A stretch of DNA of 64,000 nucleotides from NORP240 sp942492445 (GTDB taxonomy: Bacteria > Pseudomonadota > Gammaproteobacteria > Pseudomonadales > Pseudohongiellaceae), in the NCBI GenBank assembly GCA_942492445.1, contig CALOEW010000003.1:1-64000 (forward strand). The letters are read 5' to 3'. Shown here in pieces: positions 51,658-60,880 of this stretch. Positions within the stretch are counted from its first letter, which is position 1, and each line of letters starts with the position of its first letter. A model generated the notes under the pieces. That model was not told where the DNA came from and did no database searches. It worked only from the letters and a program-made list of their open reading frames with translations. The translations under genes and the position numbers were made by a program.

Positions 51658-53901
51658 TCATGGTTGCCAGGCATAGCTGAACTTGGCGAATACAGTCCGA
51701 TCTGTAGATTCGAGTGAGTCGTAAACATCGTTTTGAAATCCAGAGTCAGAATAACCGATAAAAAACCGCGATGCTGCATTGATTCTATAGCTGTAAAGTA
51801 ACTGGTTTGCCAAAGTTTTAGAGCGCTCTTCAACTGGATTCAGGTAAAGGGAGGGATTTCGGTCCTGGTCGGTGTATTGCAGGGTAAAGCGAAGAAAGCT
51901 TCGGGGATTGAATTGGTAGGTAACTCTGGCGTCAGTGAGATTGGCGGTAAATAGTCGACCATCGTCCACCTTGAACTCCTGGAATGTGTGTTCCAGGTTC
52001 ATTTGCAGGTGCGGTCCCCAGTTGTAGCTGATTTCAGGACCCAGGCGAAATGAGCGACCAAGTCGCGTGTTGGCGAAATCCACAACATCTTCGAGTCGGA
52101 TGTATGTGCTTAGAAACAGGTCAGCACTAGGCTGAAAACTCAGGCGTACCTGATTAAACTGTTCGTTAAAATACTTGCCATTGAAAAATGTCTTGCTGCC
52201 ACCAAAGAGTCCATTGAGCCGGGATTGCAACGGTCCGTCCATTTCCAGGAAGAATTCCAGCTCCTCCTCCAGCTTCAACCCCGACTGATCGAAGGTTTTA
52301 TCCCAATCGGCCGCGAACCAGATGCGGTTGAAGAAGTTGTCGTCCCAGCGCCAGGTGTGACCGGCACGTAACGTGAGGCGGCGGAAATCCACTTGATTGA
52401 CAAAGCCCAGGTCGGCACGAAAGCTTTCGCCGTAGTCTACATAATTTATCCACCAGTCCCAACGACGGTCACGATGACGATAGTCGATTACATGAGTCTG
52501 ATCGCTGATCTCGGGGAGCTGATTGAAGCGGTCCTGTACTGCGGCAGGGTACCGGGATCTCGAGTGAAGTGTCTGAACAGTCAGCGTATCACTGTTGGTC
52601 AATTGAAACACGCCATCGATGCCTGTCACTGTATTGCGGTATCCATCGCCCTGCCGATCAGTTACGACAGCACCGAGTGTGGAATTGTCCATAACATCAT
52701 AACGGTAGCGGAAAATTGACACATCAGTCTGTGTATTGCCAAGTGTTGCAATGCTTGAGCCCAGGCTGCGGGGAATCAGGAAGCTTGTCGAAGTGTCATT
52801 GGCGGCAAGCAGGCCGTAGGTATGGTTCCCGGATTTCCCCGTCAATTTTGCTCCATAATCGGGCGCGGCGATATTACGAGTATGCACCAGATTGAGGTAG
52901 GTGTTGAAGTAATCGGCTCCGTCGAGGAAAAAGGTCCGCCTTTCTGGAATAAAAATACTAAAAGTTGTGTTGGTGTCCAGAATAGTGCGATCGGCTTCAA
53001 CCTGGGAGAAGTCCGGATTCAGGGTGGCATTAAAGTAAAGATTCTGGTTTATGCCCCAGCGCAAGTCCAGGCTGGCCTGAGGGTCCAGATCTTCGGATTC
53101 CCAATCGCCAACTGCGGGATCCCGGGTCTGGATATAGCTCGTTGTAACGGTGGGTATGATTTCCAGATTGCGACCGGGTTGAAGGTCGGAAAATCCCTGG
53201 GCTTTGCCAATATCACAAAGGTAGCAGGAGATATTCAGATTTCGAGGTCGGTTACTGATACTGTAATCACGATCACGAGGGTAGCGCCTGACGAAATTTA
53301 TACCCCAGGTCTGTTGTTCAAGCCCCTCGGCAAACCTCAGCTGTTTCAGTGGGATTGCCATTTCGACCGTATAACTGTCCTCATTGATTCTGCCGGCACT
53401 GTCCCAGATTGCATTCCAGGAACTGTCGTAGCGATCGTTGACATCGTCATTGATTGCATCCAACTGTACTCCAAATGGATTGGCAAAAAATTCATACGCC
53501 CGGCGTTCATCGTTGAATGTGTCCAGCACGATTCCGACCCGGTCGTTAGCCTGAACGTCGTCCCGATCCCGGTAAAAGGCTCTGATCTGGGTTACATCGG
53601 GATCCCAGGATATGAATGCGACGTACAATACTTCGCCATCCTCCATGATAAGGGCATCGGAAGTTACCCGCGCCTGGATGTTCTCTCCGGGGTTGGTTTC
53701 GATATCCAGCAGGACTCTCTGCGCTGCTGCCCATTCCAGTTCACCGATGCGGCCGTCAATCATTGGAGGGTTGCTGGTTCGGGGTATCTGAAAATCAATT
53801 TCAGGTGTCTGCGCCGTAAGCAGCGTGGAAAAGCAAAGCAGTATGAGCGCAATTGAGGCCTGCGGGTCGCACCGGCGATGGAAAAAATGGGAGGCTTGCA
53901 T
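51658..53901 (-). CDS. CBM9-like/DUF5916 outer-membrane protein
   Basis: 747 residues. Signal peptide near residues 14-30 (ASIALILLCFSTLLTAQ). Residues 35-240 resemble the family 9 carbohydrate-binding domain (PMIDGRIGELEWAAAQRVLL, VGIVLDTFNDERRAYEFFAN, VEMAIPLKQLRF). The rest is the DUF5916 region: INQNLYFNATLNPDFSQVEA, FIPERRTFFLDGADYF, then many alternating beta strands to a terminal FAKFSYAWQP, as expected of an outer-membrane barrel. Ligand unknown. It overlaps the downstream VOC frame and follows the selenoprotein candidate by 265 bases, in which a GGACCA/TGGTCC hairpin (54117-54136) is the only visible feature. Confidence 0.82.
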   Translation of the reverse strand: MQASHFFHRRCDPQASIALILLCFSTLLTAQTPEIDFQIPRTSNPPMIDGRIGELEWAAAQRVLLDIETNPGENIQARVTSDALIMEDGEVLYVAFISWDPDVTQIRAFYRDRDDVQANDRVGIVLDTFNDERRAYEFFANPFGVQLDAINDDVNDRYDSSWNAIWDSAGRINEDSYTVEMAIPLKQLRFAEGLEQQTWGINFVRRYPRDRDYSISNRPRNLNISCYLCDIGKAQGFSDLQPGRNLEIIPTVTTSYIQTRDPAVGDWESEDLDPQASLDLRWGINQNLYFNATLNPDFSQVEADRTILDTNTTFSIFIPERRTFFLDGADYFNTYLNLVHTRNIAAPDYGAKLTGKSGNHTYGLLAANDTSTSFLIPRSLGSSIATLGNTQTDVSIFRYRYDVMDNSTLGAVVTDRQGDGYRNTVTGIDGVFQLTNSDTLTVQTLHSRSRYPAAVQDRFNQLPEISDQTHVIDYRHRDRRWDWWINYVDYGESFRADLGFVNQVDFRRLTLRAGHTWRWDDNFFNRIWFAADWDKTFDQSGLKLEEELEFFLEMDGPLQSRLNGLFGGSKTFFNGKYFNEQFNQVRLSFQPSADLFLSTYIRLEDVVDFANTRLGRSFRLGPEISYNWGPHLQMNLEHTFQEFKVDDGRLFTANLTDARVTYQFNPRSFLRFTLQYTDQDRNPSLYLNPVEERSKTLANQLLYSYRINAASRFFIGYSDSGFQNDVYDSLESTDRTVFAKFSYAWQP

Positions 53902-54166
53902 GGCTATTGTCCCGACTCGAGTACGGGGCTACTCCGTGCTGAGTGAACCGTTCGACCAACAGAGGATCCTGAAGGTTCGGGAGTATACAGGGAATTATCC
54001 GTCGCGGCCCAGTCTGAAGTCGGCTGTTAAGCTGCCACCAGCACAATTCTGGCAGTTGGAAGACTATTGCGCGCCTGTGGGAAGTCTGGTCTACAATTGG
54101 TTGTGGCGACAGCGGCGGACCACCGGTCGATGGTCCACCGCGGTTGGCGGGTTTCGGTCGGGATTA

Positions 54167-54748
54167 TCACATATCCGCCGCTGCCTCCAGTACGTTGGCG
54201 AAGTCCGGTCTGAGTCGATAATCCTCCTCGGCAAACTTATAACGGATCACTCCATCCGGATCGATAAGGAAAATACCGGGATAGGGTACTCCCCATGGGC
54301 GGTCTCCGGGTTCGAAATCAGTGGTATTGAGGATGCCGAAAGCTGTGAAATGCCTCCTTTCCAGATCCTGTAACAAAGTAAATTCGATGCCTTCATCGAG
54401 TTCGACCTCCTTGAGAAACTCATAGGGATCATAGGTCATGGCGGCGATTCCGATGCCCAGGTCAGAAAACTGGTCGTGAATTTCTGTCAGCTGCACGAGC
54501 TGAGCTTTGCAGTAAGGTCACCAGTCGAATGATCGGCTGAACATGATTAACAGTCCGTTTTCGCCAACCAGGTCTTCGAAGGTCTTGATTTCGCCGTTCT
54601 GATCCGGAGCCTCAATCGGCGCCATGGTGCTGCCGACGGCAAAATCTGGAGCCCACACGAAATCCTGGGCCTGCACCACTGATACCGTGAAAAACGTGAA
54701 AACCAGTAAGAGCAGACCGGTCGGTAGTTGGAACAGCTTTTTCTTCAT
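54167..54748 (-). CDS. Probable selenoprotein: exported redoxin with UxxC motif (in-frame TGA = Sec77)
   Basis: Read through one TGA (54520-54518), the frame gives 193 residues. A signal peptide (LLLLVFTFFTVSVVQA) is followed by a redoxin N-part (MAPIEAPDQNGEIKTFEDLV, GLLIMFSRSFDW), then U-PYCKAQLVQLTEIHDQF, and YPGIFLIDPDGVIRYKFAEE. Cys homologues of this peroxiredoxin-like family read S-x-DWCPYCKxQL, so TGA sits exactly on the first catalytic Cys. Both sides are in one frame with family-like sequence, arguing against a pseudogene. A SECIS-like hairpin follows. Translated as ordinary code it would be cut into 76- and 109-residue pieces. No sel genes are in the window. Alternative: a TGC-to-TGA mutation or error. 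Confidence 0.72.
54484..54512 (-). promoter_or_regulatory. Candidate bacterial SECIS hairpin
   Basis: Downstream of the TGA on the reverse strand, CAGCU (54502-54498) pairs fully with AGCUG (54492-54488) around the loop CGUGC, extended by U-A and by CUG/CAG across a bulge. The loop begins 20 bases after the TGA (allowed 16-37) and has G at its second position, both of which fit published bacterial SECIS rules. Confidence 0.6.
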
Positions 54749-54887
54749 TGTTGTGCCTCGCAGGTACGTTGGATGATTGCAAACTTTATCGGATTCAGAA
54801 CGAACAGGTCGCCTTGTGTATTTTCTGTCCAGCCACTCCGATGGACGCTGGTCAGGGCCCGATTCAGCCCGGCCAGGTACAAAGGGG

Positions 54888-55625
54888 CTACTGCAGTTCG
54901 GTAAGAAATCGGTCCGTTCTGGGCAGGAAACGGTTATCCGAATCCAGCGAAAACACGACCGAACTTGAGCGCCCGATTAATTCATCGCGTGGAACGAAAC
55001 TGTAGGCACGGCTGTCGGCGCTGTTGTCGCGATTGTCGCCAAGAACAAAGTAGTGACCGTCCGGAACCGTAACGGGGCCGTAGTTTCGCATCGTGCGGCT
55101 GAAGTAGCTGGTTGACAACTTGGCCTGATGGGCGTGTTCAGGAAGCTGTTCAATAATGATCATTGAATCCTCATCTTCTGTCACTATCCGATAATCGGCC
55201 GGCTCTCCGTTGATTACCAGAGCATTGTCATGCATGTAAACTGAATCACCTGGTAAACCGACGATACGCTTTACCAGGCGTTTGCCGGCCTGGTGGGAAT
55301 CGATAATAACGATATCGCCACGTTGAGGGTCGCTGACGCTGCCAAGGGATATCTCGGTAAACGGTATTTTGACGTCGTAGGCCAGCTTGTTGACCCAGAC
55401 CTTGTCCCCATCCAGCAGTGTCGGCTGCATCGAAGCCCCTGAAATAGAGCTGAGATCGGCGATGGCGCTTTTAAAAAAGACGATACAGCAGAGCAGTAGC
55501 AGAAAGTGCCGGTTCTCCCGCCAGAATAAGTTGAGACCTCCCGCTATCCGGTCAGTAAGGTGTGCTTTGTATTTCAGCATTCCCGGCTGCTCCCTCGATT
55601 TCTGCAAGCTGTCCTGTGGAGACAT
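54888..55625 (-). CDS. lepB: Signal peptidase I
   Basis: 245 residues. It cleaves signal peptides of exported proteins at the periplasmic face. One N-terminal TM helix (FLLLLCCIVFFKSAIADL) runs into the catalytic Ser in SGASMQPTLLDGD; the general base Lys is in LVKRIVGLPGDSVYM; the C-terminal box is FVLGDNRDNSADSRAYSFVP. It is shorter than E. coli LepB and lacks its first TM helix, like many second-type LepB proteins, so it may be a paralogue rather than the only one. Confidence 0.88.
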   Translation of the reverse strand: MSPQDSLQKSREQPGMLKYKAHLTDRIAGGLNLFWRENRHFLLLLCCIVFFKSAIADLSSISGASMQPTLLDGDKVWVNKLAYDVKIPFTEISLGSVSDPQRGDIVIIDSHQAGKRLVKRIVGLPGDSVYMHDNALVINGEPADYRIVTEDEDSMIIIEQLPEHAHQAKLSTSYFSRTMRNYGPVTVPDGHYFVLGDNRDNSADSRAYSFVPRDELIGRSSSVVFSLDSDNRFLPRTDRFLTELQ

Positions 55626-55822
55626 TATGCGGCCCTCCCGGGAAAATACAATACCGGTAACCCCAGCAGTCTGGAAATCGTGGCGAAAAGAGTCCCTGTT
55701 ATGGGGCCAGGCTGCGCTTCCCGGCTATGTACTGCCGTCATGATCATGCTGAGCAGGCCTATCGGACTGAACATCACATGAAGTGTCAGGGGTTCCCTGG
55801 AAGTTGAAAACTGCATTACCAA
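55625..55822 (-). CDS. Possible small membrane protein upstream of lepB
   Basis: A 65-codon frame whose stop overlaps the lepB ATG (TAATG), which favours real coupling. An inner start at the Met of VMFSPIGLLSMIMTAVHS is equally likely. The sequence has one or two hydrophobic stretches (FSPIGLLSMIMTAV, TGTLFATISRLLGLPVLYF) and no known motif. It could simply be the leader of lepB. Confidence 0.3.
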   Translation of the reverse strand: MVMQFSTSREPLTLHVMFSPIGLLSMIMTAVHSREAQPGPITGTLFATISRLLGLPVLYFPGRAA

Positions 55823-55921
55823 CCGCTGGTGACTGTACCGATTTATGGAGAAACATTATAGACTCAAGGCGAAACCCGATTCCTGCACGCCGATTCAAGT
55901 ACTTTGACTCATGATCCGATC

Positions 55922-58900
55922 ATGCCGCTGAATCAATTCAATTCCGCCTGCCGCAACTGGTTTGTGGCGCGCTTCGGTCAGCCTACTCCGGCGCAGGCCG
56001 AAGCATGGCCGGCAATCCAGAGCAGACGTCATACCCTTATCGCGGCGCCGACCGGCAGTGGCAAGACGCTTGCCGCTTTTTACGTGGTAATCAATCAACT
56101 GGTAGAGCTTGCCATGGAACAGGCTCTGCCGGATGGCGTCCAGGTAGTCTATGTCTCACCACTCAAGGCATTGAGTAACGATATATACCGGAATCTTGAA
56201 ATTCCCCTGGACGGTATAGCGGAACAGCTGCATAGGGAGGGCAAAGCGCCGGTGGATATAAGGGTGGCGGTGCGCACCGGGGATACGCCCCGGAACGAAC
56301 GTCAGAAAATGGCGAAGAATCCTCCCCACATTCTTGTTACAACACCGGAATCACTCTACCTGCTGCTAACCAGCGCCAGTGGTCGCGCCATGCTGAGAAA
56401 TACCAGGACGTTGATCATAGATGAGATTCATGCCCTGCTGGGAGATAAACGAGGATCGCACCTGTCGCTATCCATTGAACGCCTTGACGCATTGGTATCG
56501 GGCCGGGTGCAGCGTATCGGCCTCTCGGCAACACAGAATCCGGTGGACCTGGTGGCCCGCTACCTGGTAGGCAATCAGAATATTCACCAGGGCCGGGCAG
56601 ATTGTGTGATCGTCGATGCCGGGCATCGGCGTGAACTTCGATTGAGCCTGGAAATACCCCGGTCGCCGTTGTCTGCACTGATGAGCAATGAGGTCTGGGA
56701 GGAGCTTTACGAGCGTCTGGTTCAGCTTATCGAAAGCCACGGGACATCCCTGGTTTTTGTCAACACACGGCGACTGTCCGAACGGCTGGCGCTGGCTCTT
56801 TCTGAGAGACTGGGTGAGCACTGTGTGTGTTCACATCACGGTAGTATGAGCAGGGACCACCGTCACACTGCCGAACAACGTCTCAAGGCCGGTGAATTGA
56901 AGGTCCTGGTAGCCACAGCGTCCATGGAGCTAGGGATTGATGTGGGGGCAGTGGATCTGGTGGTACAGTTCGCCTCGCCGAAAAGTATCGCAACGTTGCT
57001 TCAGCGGGTGGGTCGCAGTGGCCACTCTGTGGGGGGTATTCCCAAAGGCATTCTCTTTCCTCTGACCCGTGATGACCTGGTGGAATGCACCGCGCTCCTT
57101 GACAGTATCAGGCTGGGCGAACTGGACCGTATCGTGATGCCGGAGAAGCCGCTGGATATTCTCAGTCAACAGATCGTTGCCGAGGTGGCGGCACCGGAGG
57201 CAGCAGGAAACGCAAAGGATTCTGCTTACAATAGCGGGAGTCTGTTCGGGCTGTTCGCCAATGCCTACCCTTACCGAAATCTGACCCGGGAGGAATTCGA
57301 TGGGCTGCTGTCGATGTTGGGCAACGGTTATTCCACCAGGCGTGGCCGCCGCGGCACCCACCTGCATCTGGACCAGATAAATGACCGTATCCGCCCGCGT
57401 CGTGGCAGCGGGCTGATTGCCTTGACCAACGGTGGGGCCATACCGGACATGTTCGATTATCAGGTTGTGCTGGACCCGGAAGATACCGTCGTCGGGACTC
57501 TGAATGAGGACTTCGCCCTCGAGGCACTTCCCGGGGACGTCTTCACCCTGGGTACGCACAGCTGGCAACTGCTTAAAGTAGATGGATTGAAGGTGCGGGT
57601 TCGGGATGCCCAGGGTATGCCACCCACTATTCCGTTCTGGTTTGGGGAAGGGCCAGGGCGAACCCGGGAATTGTCCGAGGCGGTTTCCAGATTGCGGAGC
57701 CTGGTAGCAGACCTGTTGTCGGAGTGTTCCCAGGACGAGACCATAGAAAGGGTCGTTGAACGCACCGGCGTCACCCACGGGGCGGCTGCGCAACTGGTGG
57801 CCTATCTGCAGGCGGGAATGCAGGCACTGGGCGTTATGCCGACGCGTGAAACATTGGTTATCGAGCGCTTTTTCGATGAAGTTGGTGACATGCACGTGGT
57901 TATCCATTCCCCTTATGGAAGTCGTATCAACCGGGGCTGGGGCCTGGCGCTGCGAAAACGATTCTGCCGTACATTCAATTTCGAGCTGCAGGCGGCAGCC
58001 AACGAGGACAGTATCGTAATTTCCCTGGGATCGGTGCACAGTTTCGAACTGGAGGATGTCTACAACTATCTTCAGACCGCGAGCCTGAAGGACGTACTGG
58101 TGCAGGCCCTGCTGGATGCTCCCATGTTTGAAGTGCGGTGGCGCTGGAATGCTACCCGGGCACTGGCAATTCAACGCAACCGGGCGGGTAAACGTGTCCC
58201 CCCCCAGTTCCAGCGAATGGACGCCGAGGACCTGGTTGCACACGTTTTTCCGGATCAGATCGCCTGTTTCGAGAATATCCAGGGTAAGCGGGAGGTTCCC
58301 GATCATCCGCTGGTCAACCAGACGATTCACGACTGTCTTACCGAGGCAATGGATATTGAGGCGCTCACTGCCTTGATCGGTGATATCGAGAACCGGAAAT
58401 TGAAACTTGTAGCCCAGGATCTTCGAGAGCCCTCACCGTTTGCTCAGGAGATAATCAACGCCCGCCCTTATGCCTTTCTGGACGATGCGCCGTTCGAAGA
58501 ACGGCGGACAAATGCCATCCGGAACCGCAGTTGGCTGGACCCGGGCGAAACCGGAAATCTGGCAGTGCTGGACCCGGAGGCAATCCGGCAGGTTCGGGAA
58601 CAGGCCTGGCCGTCAGTCGGCAACGCCGATGAGTTGCACGACGCCCTGTTGAGTCTGCACTATGTGACGGTAGAGGAAGCGAAACATTATCAGTACGGCC
58701 GATACCTTCAGATTCTGAGCGCTGATGGCCGGGCCTGTAGTCTGGCAACGGCAGAGCATACCCTGTGGGTCGCAGCGGAGCGGACTCCCTGCCTGCTGGA
58801 GGCATTTCCCGGGGCATCATTGAGCCCCGGGCTGACACTGCCGGAGCGTATCGGTATGAAGGCCTGGCAGCGCGAGGACGCGGTGCGTGAAGTTATACGA

Positions 58901-60397
58901 GGCAGGCTGGAAGGGATAGGGCCGGTGACCGCGACCGGGCTGGCGGCTGAATGTGGGCTTGACCGTGAAGCCATAAATGCCGCCCTGCTGGCATTGGAAG
59001 TTGAAGGCTATGTGTTTCGAGGTCAGTTCAGCAGCACATCCGGAGTCAAAGTCCCTGCCACCGGACCGGCGGTTGAACCAGAATGGTGTGAGCGTCGGCT
59101 TCTACAACGAATTCATCGCTATACTATCGATGCTCACCGCAAGACTATCAAGCCAGTTTCCCTGCAGAATTATCTGCGATTTCTGTTTCAACTGCACCAG
59201 TTGCAGATTCACCGGGATGGGACTGCGCCGATTGCAGTCACCCCTTACCTCGATGGTCAGACGCGTCTTCAGGCCAGCCTGACCCTGCTCGATGGCATCG
59301 CGGCACCGGCCGCAGCCTGGGAATCCGATATTCTGCCCGCCCGCATACGCGATTACGATCCCAGCTGGCTCGACGTCATGTGCATCAGCGGCCGCACGGC
59401 CTGGGGGCGATTCAATCTGCCCGCGGCTAAGAGTGGTCACGACGAGCGTCGCAGGGCAGGCCCGATTCGCACCACGCCAATCATGCTGGTCAGCCGGGAA
59501 AACATGGACATCTGGGAGACTCTGGCAGCCGCCGATCGCAGTGAAGGCGCAGACTCCGGGCTAGGGCACGAAGCGGACCTTATCGAGCAGGATCTGCGAC
59601 AGCATGGCGCCAGTTTCACCACCGAGATTCAGCAACGTACAGGACTGTTGAAAACCCGCATCGAGCAGGGCCTGGCGGAACTTGTCAGTCTTGGTCGAGC
59701 CACCAGCGACAGTTTCACCGGACTGCGAGCCCTGCTGACACCGGAACAACGTAAGCCCGGTAACCGGCCCCATCGCGGCAGGCGGGCAATGTTCGGAATC
59801 GAAGATGCCGGACGCTGGTCGTTGCTGATCAAGGCGGTTTCCCCGGCGGAATCGGAAGGCGGACCTGATGGGCAACCGCTGACTGAAGAACAGCTTGAGC
59901 GCCTGATACAGGTGTATCTGCAGCGCTGGGGTGTATTGTTTCGCAAAATTCTGGAGCGGGAAACCTTTGCGCCGCCCTGGCGAGTCCTATTGCGGGCTCT
60001 GCGGCGCATGGAACTGCAGGGAAGGCTGCGCGGCGGACGCTTCATTGCCGGTATCGGAGGCGAGCAGTTTGCATACCCGGAAACGGTGGATTTGCTGCGT
60101 AGCACAGCCCGCAGGGCGACGGAGGGGAACGCTGACAAACCCATGGAATACCTGGCGTTGGCAGCCACCGACCCGGTAAATCTATTGACCTTGATGCTTC
60201 CCGACAGCCGTTTGCCGCGGCTGGTCAACAACAGAGTACTGTATGCTGACGGCGTTCCGCTGGCAGTGCTTCAAGGGGCACAAGTCAGCTTTCTCCGGGA
60301 TGTGGCGCCTGATCAACAGTGGAAGCTGCAGCAACTGCTGCACCAACGACACTTTCCTCCCCGTCTGCGCCGCTACCTTGGCCGGGCAGTTGTCTGA
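55922..60397 (+). CDS. lhr: Lhr-type large ATP-dependent helicase
   Basis: 1491 residues from ATG 55922 (TTG 55904 is possible). SF2 helicase motifs: Q-like PTPAQAEAWPAI, Walker A APTGSGKT (42-49), VSPLKALSND, DEIH (167-170), SATQNP, LVFVNTRRLSERLA, and QRVGRSGHSVGG (motif VI). After the winged-helix and 'domain 4' of Lhr-Core, a long C-terminal extension follows (WERLxQ-type region from about residue 880), as in full-length Lhr (E. coli 1538). Such enzymes unwind DNA and RNA:DNA hybrids 3'-5' and take part in repair. Stand-alone gene with no nuclease partner visible. Confidence 0.95.
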   Translation: MPLNQFNSACRNWFVARFGQPTPAQAEAWPAIQSRRHTLIAAPTGSGKTLAAFYVVINQLVELAMEQALPDGVQVVYVSPLKALSNDIYRNLEIPLDGIAEQLHREGKAPVDIRVAVRTGDTPRNERQKMAKNPPHILVTTPESLYLLLTSASGRAMLRNTRTLIIDEIHALLGDKRGSHLSLSIERLDALVSGRVQRIGLSATQNPVDLVARYLVGNQNIHQGRADCVIVDAGHRRELRLSLEIPRSPLSALMSNEVWEELYERLVQLIESHGTSLVFVNTRRLSERLALALSERLGEHCVCSHHGSMSRDHRHTAEQRLKAGELKVLVATASMELGIDVGAVDLVVQFASPKSIATLLQRVGRSGHSVGGIPKGILFPLTRDDLVECTALLDSIRLGELDRIVMPEKPLDILSQQIVAEVAAPEAAGNAKDSAYNSGSLFGLFANAYPYRNLTREEFDGLLSMLGNGYSTRRGRRGTHLHLDQINDRIRPRRGSGLIALTNGGAIPDMFDYQVVLDPEDTVVGTLNEDFALEALPGDVFTLGTHSWQLLKVDGLKVRVRDAQGMPPTIPFWFGEGPGRTRELSEAVSRLRSLVADLLSECSQDETIERVVERTGVTHGAAAQLVAYLQAGMQALGVMPTRETLVIERFFDEVGDMHVVIHSPYGSRINRGWGLALRKRFCRTFNFELQAAANEDSIVISLGSVHSFELEDVYNYLQTASLKDVLVQALLDAPMFEVRWRWNATRALAIQRNRAGKRVPPQFQRMDAEDLVAHVFPDQIACFENIQGKREVPDHPLVNQTIHDCLTEAMDIEALTALIGDIENRKLKLVAQDLREPSPFAQEIINARPYAFLDDAPFEERRTNAIRNRSWLDPGETGNLAVLDPEAIRQVREQAWPSVGNADELHDALLSLHYVTVEEAKHYQYGRYLQILSADGRACSLATAEHTLWVAAERTPCLLEAFPGASLSPGLTLPERIGMKAWQREDAVREVIRGRLEGIGPVTATGLAAECGLDREAINAALLALEVEGYVFRGQFSSTSGVKVPATGPAVEPEWCERRLLQRIHRYTIDAHRKTIKPVSLQNYLRFLFQLHQLQIHRDGTAPIAVTPYLDGQTRLQASLTLLDGIAAPAAAWESDILPARIRDYDPSWLDVMCISGRTAWGRFNLPAAKSGHDERRRAGPIRTTPIMLVSRENMDIWETLAAADRSEGADSGLGHEADLIEQDLRQHGASFTTEIQQRTGLLKTRIEQGLAELVSLGRATSDSFTGLRALLTPEQRKPGNRPHRGRRAMFGIEDAGRWSLLIKAVSPAESEGGPDGQPLTEEQLERLIQVYLQRWGVLFRKILERETFAPPWRVLLRALRRMELQGRLRGGRFIAGIGGEQFAYPETVDLLRSTARRATEGNADKPMEYLALAATDPVNLLTLMLPDSRLPRLVNNRVLYADGVPLAVLQGAQVSFLRDVAPDQQWKLQQLLHQRHFPPRLRRYLGRAVV

Positions 60398-60466
60398 AGG
60401 CCAGAGCGATGTGGGACTTATTCAGCTGAATTCCGTCGATCACTCATCCACAGGTAGCGATCACGC

Positions 60467-60501
60467 AAAAATCCCGTTGCCGACAGATGCCGACAACGGG
60501 A
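60467..60501 (-). terminator. Intrinsic terminator of the candidate small RNA
   Basis: On the reverse strand the 8-bp stem TCCCGTTG/CAACGGGA (60501-60472) is followed at once by TTTTT (60471-60467). On the forward strand the hairpin lacks a T run, so it does not serve lhr. Confidence 0.65.
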
Positions 60502-60691
60502 CCTCTTGCCTAGGGGAGCGAACTCCAGTCCATACCGGATCTGGCAATAACCGAAATACTCCGGTCAGTCAGAGGGTATAACCGGAGGCTCCCTTCATAG
60601 ATTGACTATTGATGGGATCACCTCCTTTGCGGTCAGGGTGGTAATCGAATGTTAAGCTGCTCCCCCTGTTAGAGCTGCCCACACGTAGTCT
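60467..60691 (-). ncRNA. Candidate small RNA or short-peptide transcript, about 225 nt
   Basis: A near-consensus promoter and an intrinsic terminator enclose 225 bases on the reverse strand, in the 483-base lhr-PilZ gap. The transcript contains AAGGAGGTGATCC (60627-60615), a 13-base perfect complement of the usual 16S rRNA 3' end, and five GGA triplets. A mini-frame ATG 60603 to a stop at 60574 would give MKGASGYTL but lies 20 bases or more from that SD. The longer open frame (60778-60569) begins upstream of the promoter and so is not favoured. I cannot assign a known RNA family. Confidence 0.5.
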
Positions 60692-60697
60692 GTGTTT

Positions 60698-60726
60698 TTT
60701 ATAGCCCACCAGCGAAGCGCTGTCAA
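60698..60726 (-). promoter_or_regulatory. Near-consensus sigma70 promoter
   Basis: Reverse strand: TTGACA (60726-60721), 17-bp spacer, TATAAA (60703-60698). Eleven of twelve hexamer bases match consensus. Predicted start about 60691. Confidence 0.65.
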
Positions 60727-60880
60727 AACAAACTTGCTCTCCCTCCCTTATACCGGGTTCTCGATAATAGTGTGGCACAGTTCACATTGATGCCGGGCCT
60801 ACTGTGCGGTAGTTCACACCAGCCTTCAAACCTCTGCCCTAGACTACGTTCGTCAAGGGGTATTTCGAGAGTTTGAAACA

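Noticed and set aside
56930..58330. Reverse-strand open frame of 466 codons inside lhr
   Set aside because: lhr is unambiguous here; the antisense frame shows no motif.
55922..60397. Lhr as part of a defence island
   Set aside because: No nuclease, methylase or other defence gene adjoins; a stand-alone repair helicase explains it.
60614..60627. Fragment of a 16S rRNA gene
   Set aside because: Only 13 bases match the 16S tail; the flanking sequence is unrelated.
60569..60778. 69-codon reverse-strand gene from GTG 60778
   Set aside because: A near-consensus promoter lies inside it (60726-60698), so most transcripts would lack its start; treated as part of a small transcript instead.
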